From Streptomyces mashuensis (GTDB lineage: Bacteria; Actinomycetota; Actinomycetes; Streptomycetales; Streptomycetaceae), in NCBI RefSeq assembly GCF_014654785.1, contig NZ_BNBD01000021.1, positions 1-64,000 of the forward strand: a stretch of 64,000 nucleotides of DNA, written 5' to 3'. Below are positions 59,025 to 64,000 of the stretch, piece after piece (the stretch's first letter is position 1; each line of letters starts with the position of its first letter). Under the pieces are notes generated by a model, which had not been told where the DNA came from, made no database searches, and saw nothing but the letters and a program-made list of their open reading frames with translations. The position numbers and the translations under genes were made by a program.

Positions 59025-60816
59025 GGCTCGCCCCGAAGGTGGGGGAGTGCGTGGCGACCAGCGTGTTCCCCTTGCCGAGGTACATGTGGACGCCGCAGGG
59101 CAGGCAGGGGTCGAAGCTGCGGACGGTGCGCATGATGTCGACGCCCTTGAAGTCGTCGGGCCCGTTCTCCTCGAAAATGGGCTGGCCCTGCACGGCGTCC
59201 TCGTACGGGCCGGGCGTGCCGAAGCTGTCGCGGGGGCTGGCGTTCCACGGTGTGGGCGGGTACGGGTGGTAGTTGGCGATCTTCCGGTCCTTGATCACCA
59301 GGTGGTGCGAGAGGACGCCGCGCACCGCCTCGTGGAAGCCGCAGCCGATGGCCTCGTCGGGCACGTCGAAGTCCTCGAAGACCCTGACGTCGCCGCCACG
59401 CACCAGCCGCTGCGCCCGTTCCAGGAAGGAGAACGCCATGGCGGCGGCGTAGGCGACGAAGTAGGGGCGGGCCCGGTCGCGTTCGATGGTGTTGCTCCAC
59501 CGGGGGATCCGCCACTCCAGGGTGGTCTCCGGCAGCTTCTCGCTCTTCGGCAGGGTGATCCGCACGCTGTGGCCGGTGGCCTTGACGTAGTCGGTGTCGA
59601 CCAGCCCGTTGAGCGCGGTGGACCAGAGCCGGGCGAGCGGGCCGCCGCCGGTGTCGAGCGCCAGGTGCTCGCCGGAGGTCCGGTCGTACCAGCGGGGGCT
59701 CATCACCCAGCTGTAGTTGCCGTCGAAGTCGCGCTTCTGCGGCGCGGGGACGGTGGTCTGGTTCCACGGGTGCCGCATGTCGACCGGGTTGCCGAGGGGG
59801 TCGTGCGTGACGAACGGCTGCTCGGCGGCCCAGTCCTCGTAGAAGGAGCTGCCCAGCAGGATGCGCATGCCGAGGTTGATGTCGACGAGGCTGTTGGTGC
59901 GCAGCTCGCCGTCCACGACGACGCCCGGGGTCACGAACATCGCGCGGCCCCACTCGTCCATCGTCTCGTAGCGGTAGTCGCAGACGTCCGAGTTCTGCCA
60001 GGCGCCCCAGCAGCCGAGCAGGATGCGGCGCCGGCCGACCTCCTCGTAGCCGGGCAGCGCCTCGTAGAAGAAGTCGAAGACGTCGTCGTTCATGGCCACG
60101 GCCTGCTTGACGAAGTCCAGGACCTTCAGCAGCCGGGACAGGTAGTCGGTGAAGACGGTCGGCTCCGGCATCGTGCCCACGCCGCCCGGGTAGAGCGTCG
60201 AGGGGTGCACGTGCCGGCCCTCCATGAGGCAGAACATCTCGCGGGTCACCCGGCTGACCTTGAGCGCCTGCTTGTACACCTCGCCCTCGAAGGGGTTGAA
60301 CGCCCGCATGACGTCCGCGATGGTGCGGTAGCCGTGCAGCGCCGCGTGCGGCGCCCCGGTCCGCTCGGCGCGGGCCAGCAGACCGGGGTTGGTGGCCTTG
60401 ACCATCGCCTCGCAGAAGTCGACGAAGACCAGGTTGTCCTGGAAGATCGTGTGGTCGAACATGTACTCGGCGGCCTCGCCGAGGTTGACGATGTGCTCGG
60501 CGAGCGGCGGCGGCTTCACCCCGTAGGCCATCTGCTGGGCGTAGTTGGAGCAGGTGGTGTGGTTGTCCCCGCAGATGCCGCAGATGCGCGAGGTGATGAA
60601 GCCGGCGTCGCGCGGGTCCTTGCCCTTCATGAACACCGAGTAGCCGCGGAAGAGGGACGAGGTGCTGCGGCACTCGACCACTTCCCGGTTCGCGAAGTCG
60701 ATCTTCGTGTAGATGCCGAGATTGCCGATGATCCGTGTGATCGGGTCCCAGGACATGTCCACGATCTGCGCCGGCTTGCGCTCCGCGGGCCGGGCCCGGT
60801 CATCGGTCGCCGTCAT
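59017..60816 (-). CDS. [NiFe] hydrogenase large subunit (group 1h/5 type)
   Basis: The 599-residue subunit binds the NiFe(CN)2CO centre. Motif L1 is RICGICGDNHTTCS (Cys79, Cys82) and motif L2 is DPCLPCGVHMYLG (Cys571, Cys574, His577), the four Cys being nickel ligands. After His577 come 22 residues (MYLGKGNTLVATHSPTFGAS and HG) that the maturation protease would remove. The L1 form with DNHTTC and the conserved TSRICG context fit the high-affinity, oxygen-insensitive actinobacterial group able to use H2 at atmospheric levels. ATG 60816 has a GAGGTGAG site. It follows the small subunit by 30 bases. Confidence 0.95.
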   Translation of the reverse strand: MTATDDRARPAERKPAQIVDMSWDPITRIIGNLGIYTKIDFANREVVECRSTSSLFRGYSVFMKGKDPRDAGFITSRICGICGDNHTTCSNYAQQMAYGVKPPPLAEHIVNLGEAAEYMFDHTIFQDNLVFVDFCEAMVKATNPGLLARAERTGAPHAALHGYRTIADVMRAFNPFEGEVYKQALKVSRVTREMFCLMEGRHVHPSTLYPGGVGTMPEPTVFTDYLSRLLKVLDFVKQAVAMNDDVFDFFYEALPGYEEVGRRRILLGCWGAWQNSDVCDYRYETMDEWGRAMFVTPGVVVDGELRTNSLVDINLGMRILLGSSFYEDWAAEQPFVTHDPLGNPVDMRHPWNQTTVPAPQKRDFDGNYSWVMSPRWYDRTSGEHLALDTGGGPLARLWSTALNGLVDTDYVKATGHSVRITLPKSEKLPETTLEWRIPRWSNTIERDRARPYFVAYAAAMAFSFLERAQRLVRGGDVRVFEDFDVPDEAIGCGFHEAVRGVLSHHLVIKDRKIANYHPYPPTPWNASPRDSFGTPGPYEDAVQGQPIFEENGPDDFKGVDIMRTVRSFDPCLPCGVHMYLGKGNTLVATHSPTFGASHG

Positions 60817-60846
60817 GTCGGTCTCACCTCGTTCTCTCGCCGGCGC

Positions 60847-61931
<1,085 letters not shown>

Positions 61932-61935
<4 letters not shown>

Positions 61936-62240
61936 GTCCTCGGCCTCCGTTGCAGTCGGTCCCGGATCCGGTCGTAGGCCGCCGCCAGGGGCGCGGCGAG
62001 CGTGAGGGCGGGCGGTTCCTCGGGGGCGTGCGGGTGCGGCCGGGTGGGCGCGACCCGCTTGGCCTCGTCCAGGAGCCGGCCGAGCTCGTCCAGGTCCTCC
62101 AGCGCCGCGTGCTTGGACAGCTCCCGCACGACCAGCTCGGCGACGCCCCGCCGCTGCTCGTCGGAGTACGCGGCGTGGTAGTCGCGGAACAGCTGCTCCA
62201 CCATGCGGTGGTCATGCTTCAGCAACTCGAGGGCGTCCAT
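61932..62240 (-). CDS. hemerythrin-like protein with an internal deletion
   Basis: The 102-residue product joins the start and the end of a HHE-type hemerythrin. Residues 1-46 match helix A and the start of helix B (LLKHDHRMVEQLFRDYH, LVVRELSKHAALED), and residues 47-102 match the usual tail (DELGRLLDEAKRVAPTRPHP, then LAAAYDRIRDRLQRRP). The part between, about 80 residues with helices B-D and most iron-binding His/Glu, is missing, and the frame is kept. So it can hardly hold a di-iron centre. It overlaps the upstream gene end by 29 bases and the small-subunit start by four, so keeping the frame also keeps coupling to the hydrogenase gene. Confidence 0.7.
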
Positions 62241-63675
62241 CGCACCGTTCCTGGTCGGGTCGGGGGCCGGGGCCCAGCGGCCGGAGCTCGTGGGGGCGGA
62301 AGTGGTGGAAGCGGCCGTACCAGCCGTGGAGTGCGGCCGCGGGGTCGTCGTCGACCGTGACGGCCACGTGCACGCTGCCGTCCACGTCGTGCAGGACGGC
62401 CGCCACCCGGGCGGACCGGCCGGCGAGGAACATGTCCTGCGCGTCGGCGCCGCGCCCGCTCGGGCACAGCAGGACCCTGCTGCCCCTGCCCACCGTCACG
62501 CCGTCGACCAGGACGGTGTCCGTGGCCGGGCAGAGCCCGTCGTCGCCGCCCTCCTCCCACCACGCCGGCCCGCTGCCCCGGGACGGCTGGTACGGCTCGG
62601 ACGGCCGTGCGGGGCGCAGGGAGCGGATGGCGCCGTGCAGACGGCCCAGGACCTCCGGGGGCAGGGCCTCGACGCGGTCGAGGATGCCCGCGGCGCGCGC
62701 GTCGGTGGCCCGCGCCTCCCGCTTCTCCTCGTCGGTCAGCAGCAGCGTGCGCAGGGTCAGGATCTCGTCGATCTCCGCCGCGTCGTGCAGGTCGCCCGGG
62801 CTCTCCGGCGCCACCCGCGGATGGTCGGGCAGGATCACCGGCGCCGACAGCACGGCGGTACGGGTGCCCGGCGCGCCGGCCAGGACGGGGAACGTGTGCA
62901 CGTTGCGGCAGTCGCGGGCGAGTGCCTCGGCCTCCGCCGGCGGGTCGGTGAGGGACAGGAACTCCAGCCCGTCGCCGCCCAGGAAGGTGTGGGTGGCGAT
63001 CAGCGCGTGCCGCAGCGCCTCGGTGCGCGGGGCGCCCGGGCCGGGCACGGTGCCGGTGTTCTCCGTACGGACGCGGAGGCGGTACAGCCCGGGGTGCGCC
63101 GGCAGCTGCTCGGCGCGTACGGCCGTGACCGCGTCGGCGCGGTACCGGGTCCGTACGACGCGTCCCCGGCCGCCCGCGAGCACCTCGGTGTCCTCGCCGG
63201 CGGGAACGCCGACGGGACGGCGCACCTCCTCCCGCAGCAGGCCGGCCAGCGGGAGTTCCAGGTCCGTCTCGTGCGGGACGGCCTCGTCGAACGTGAGGTG
63301 CACGGCGCCGTCCGCCTCCAGGGAGACCACCGGCCGGTACCGGCCCTCCGCGTCCCGTTCCTCGGCCTGCTTCCGCTGGAGTTGCAGGTGGCGCACCCTC
63401 AGCCGCACGACGGCGGTGGGCGCCGCCCGCACCAGGCACTCCGTCTGCTGGTACCAGGTGTCGACCGCCCCCGACACGCCGGCGTGCCGGACGGGCCCGT
63501 CGGCCTCGGCCCAGGGCCGCGGCGTGAGCACCCCGAACTGCCAGCGCACCCGGTTCTTCGGCGACGACCGCCGGTAGGGGTAGAGCAGGTAGCCCTCGTA
63601 GAGGACGGCGTCGGCCACGGCGCGCAGGGCGGCGAAGGGATCGCCGGCCCCGCCGGTGTCGCGGTCGCCGGTCAT
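62212..63675 (-). CDS. conserved hydrogenase-operon protein of unknown function
   Basis: The 487-residue soluble protein opens the minus-strand hydrogenase operon; ATG 63675 has GGAGGAGG upstream. It begins AALRAVADAVLYEGYLLYPY, RSSPKNRVRWQFGVLTPR, has a beta-rich middle (AVVRLRVRHLQLQRKQAEE, RLRVRTENTG), a segment ATHTFLGGDGLEFLSLTDP, a charged helical part (DEILTLRTLLLTDEEKREAR) and ends with a small beta-barrel-like region (VGRGSRVLLCPSGRGADAQD, ARVAAVLHDVDGSVHVAVTV) and the basic end HGWYGRFHHFRPHELRPL. I know this only as a conserved companion of actinobacterial hydrogenases. No catalytic motif is evident. Confidence 0.7.
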   Translation of the reverse strand: MTGDRDTGGAGDPFAALRAVADAVLYEGYLLYPYRRSSPKNRVRWQFGVLTPRPWAEADGPVRHAGVSGAVDTWYQQTECLVRAAPTAVVRLRVRHLQLQRKQAEERDAEGRYRPVVSLEADGAVHLTFDEAVPHETDLELPLAGLLREEVRRPVGVPAGEDTEVLAGGRGRVVRTRYRADAVTAVRAEQLPAHPGLYRLRVRTENTGTVPGPGAPRTEALRHALIATHTFLGGDGLEFLSLTDPPAEAEALARDCRNVHTFPVLAGAPGTRTAVLSAPVILPDHPRVAPESPGDLHDAAEIDEILTLRTLLLTDEEKREARATDARAAGILDRVEALPPEVLGRLHGAIRSLRPARPSEPYQPSRGSGPAWWEEGGDDGLCPATDTVLVDGVTVGRGSRVLLCPSGRGADAQDMFLAGRSARVAAVLHDVDGSVHVAVTVDDDPAAALHGWYGRFHHFRPHELRPLGPGPRPDQERCDGRPRVAEA

Positions 63676-63717
63676 GCCGCCTCCTCCCACGGCCGCAGCG
63701 GCCGGTACGGCACCACG

Positions 63718-63766
63718 GTCACCCCGCCCGCCCCCGCCCGCCTCCCGGGCGCGGCAGGGGGGTGAC
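63718..63766 (-). terminator. nested stem-loop after the edge gene
   Basis: GTCACCCC (63718-63725) pairs with GGGGTGAC (63759-63766), enclosing GCCCG-CCTCC-CGGGC. It lies between the stop of the partial gene at the window edge and the hydrogenase operon start, so it probably ends the former and isolates the latter. Confidence 0.45.
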
Positions 63767-63780
63767 GGGGCGGGGGCGGT

Positions 63781-64000
63781 TCAGCGGTCGCGGTCGAGGA
63801 GGACGTAGGCGATGCCGGTCGTCACGGCGTACACCAGGTGGTGCCACGCGTCGGCGGCCACCTCCGGGGGCCGCCAGCGGGTCACCGGAGGCGCCACGCC
63901 GAGCGCCGGCAGGGTGACGAGCTCGCCGCCCCACACCAGGCCCAGGTGCACCGCCGTCGCCGCGACCGGGCGCAGGCCGAGGCCGGCCAGCACGCCGCGT
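63781..64000 (-). CDS. partial membrane protein at the window edge
   Basis: The minus-strand frame is open to the window end and stops at 63781. Its last 70 residues have a hydrophobic segment (LRPVAATAVHLGLVWGGEL), a Pro-rich loop with RWRPPEVAADAWHHLVY, and a C-terminal hydrophobic helix AVTTGIAYVLLDRDR. The start is probably outside the window, although a GTG at 63993 exists. It may be a small membrane protein with several helices; the family is not recognised. Confidence 0.5.
   Translation of the reverse strand, partial: RGVLAGLGLRPVAATAVHLGLVWGGELVTLPALGVAPPVTRWRPPEVAADAWHHLVYAVTTGIAYVLLDRDR

Overview
The window is very GC-rich, has tightly packed genes with GTG/TTG starts, GGAGG-type ribosome sites and many ATGA/GTGA stop-start overlaps, and its proteins (group 1h-type [NiFe] hydrogenase with DUF5947, TipAS, EACC1-type caspase cassette, Streptomyces-style regulators) point to a Streptomyces or close relative. 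No rRNA, tRNA or CRISPR array was seen.

Region 1 (1-9.1 kb) is a field of decaying genes: a NUDIX hydrolase cut by an in-frame TAG, a frameshifted XRE regulator ending at an IS5-type fragment, a PIG-L deacetylase with two frameshifts, a phosphoribosyltransferase and a methyltransferase that face away from each other and have both lost their 5' ends, a Rieske oxygenase broken by about five frameshifts, a broken GT4 glycosyltransferase, a frameshifted IS5-family transposase, and hemopexin and TauD fragments. Intact islands are a stand-alone TipAS protein, a SUKH/SMI1 protein and a MOSC protein.

Region 2 (9.1-17.1 kb) is one 2,644-residue type I polyketide synthase: acyl-CoA/AMP ligase-ACP-KS-AT-DH-KR-ACP-TE, i.e. 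a complete load-extend-release line in one protein. Region 3 (17.3-22.6 kb) is a sugar import and phosphorylation locus: ABC ATPase, permease and lipoprotein on the minus strand; LacI regulator and PfkB kinase on the plus strand, with a palindromic candidate operator between them. Region 4 (22.6-33.9 kb) holds a LuxR regulator, an amidohydrolase, an alpha/beta hydrolase with a flavin reductase, a two-component system next to an MMPL exporter, and a TetR/SDR pair divided by two strong inverted-repeat operators, followed by a MerR regulator.

Region 5 (34.0-46.9 kb) has an orphan cytochrome oxidase subunit I, then a three-gene cassette (EACC1-like small protein, caspase-like peptidase, alpha-helical repeat protein) that looks like a biological-conflict or suicide-type immune system. 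An APC permease, a small membrane protein under a near-consensus LexA box, a HAD protein, two PAP2 proteins, a TPR-like protein, a frameshifted GNAT, a holin-like protein and an iron-permease-like protein follow.

Region 6 (47-63.7 kb) is a complete locus for an oxygen-tolerant, cytoplasmic uptake [NiFe] hydrogenase of the actinobacterial 1h (former group 5) type. Plus-strand genes encode HypX, the maturation protease, HypB, F, C, D, E and a cytochrome b. The convergent minus-strand operon encodes an unknown protein, a hemerythrin with an internal deletion, the small and large subunits, a NifU-like protein, DUF5947, two tiny proteins and HypA. HypX and HypA-F build the active site, the protease matures the large subunit, and the cytochrome b is a plausible electron outlet to the respiratory chain.
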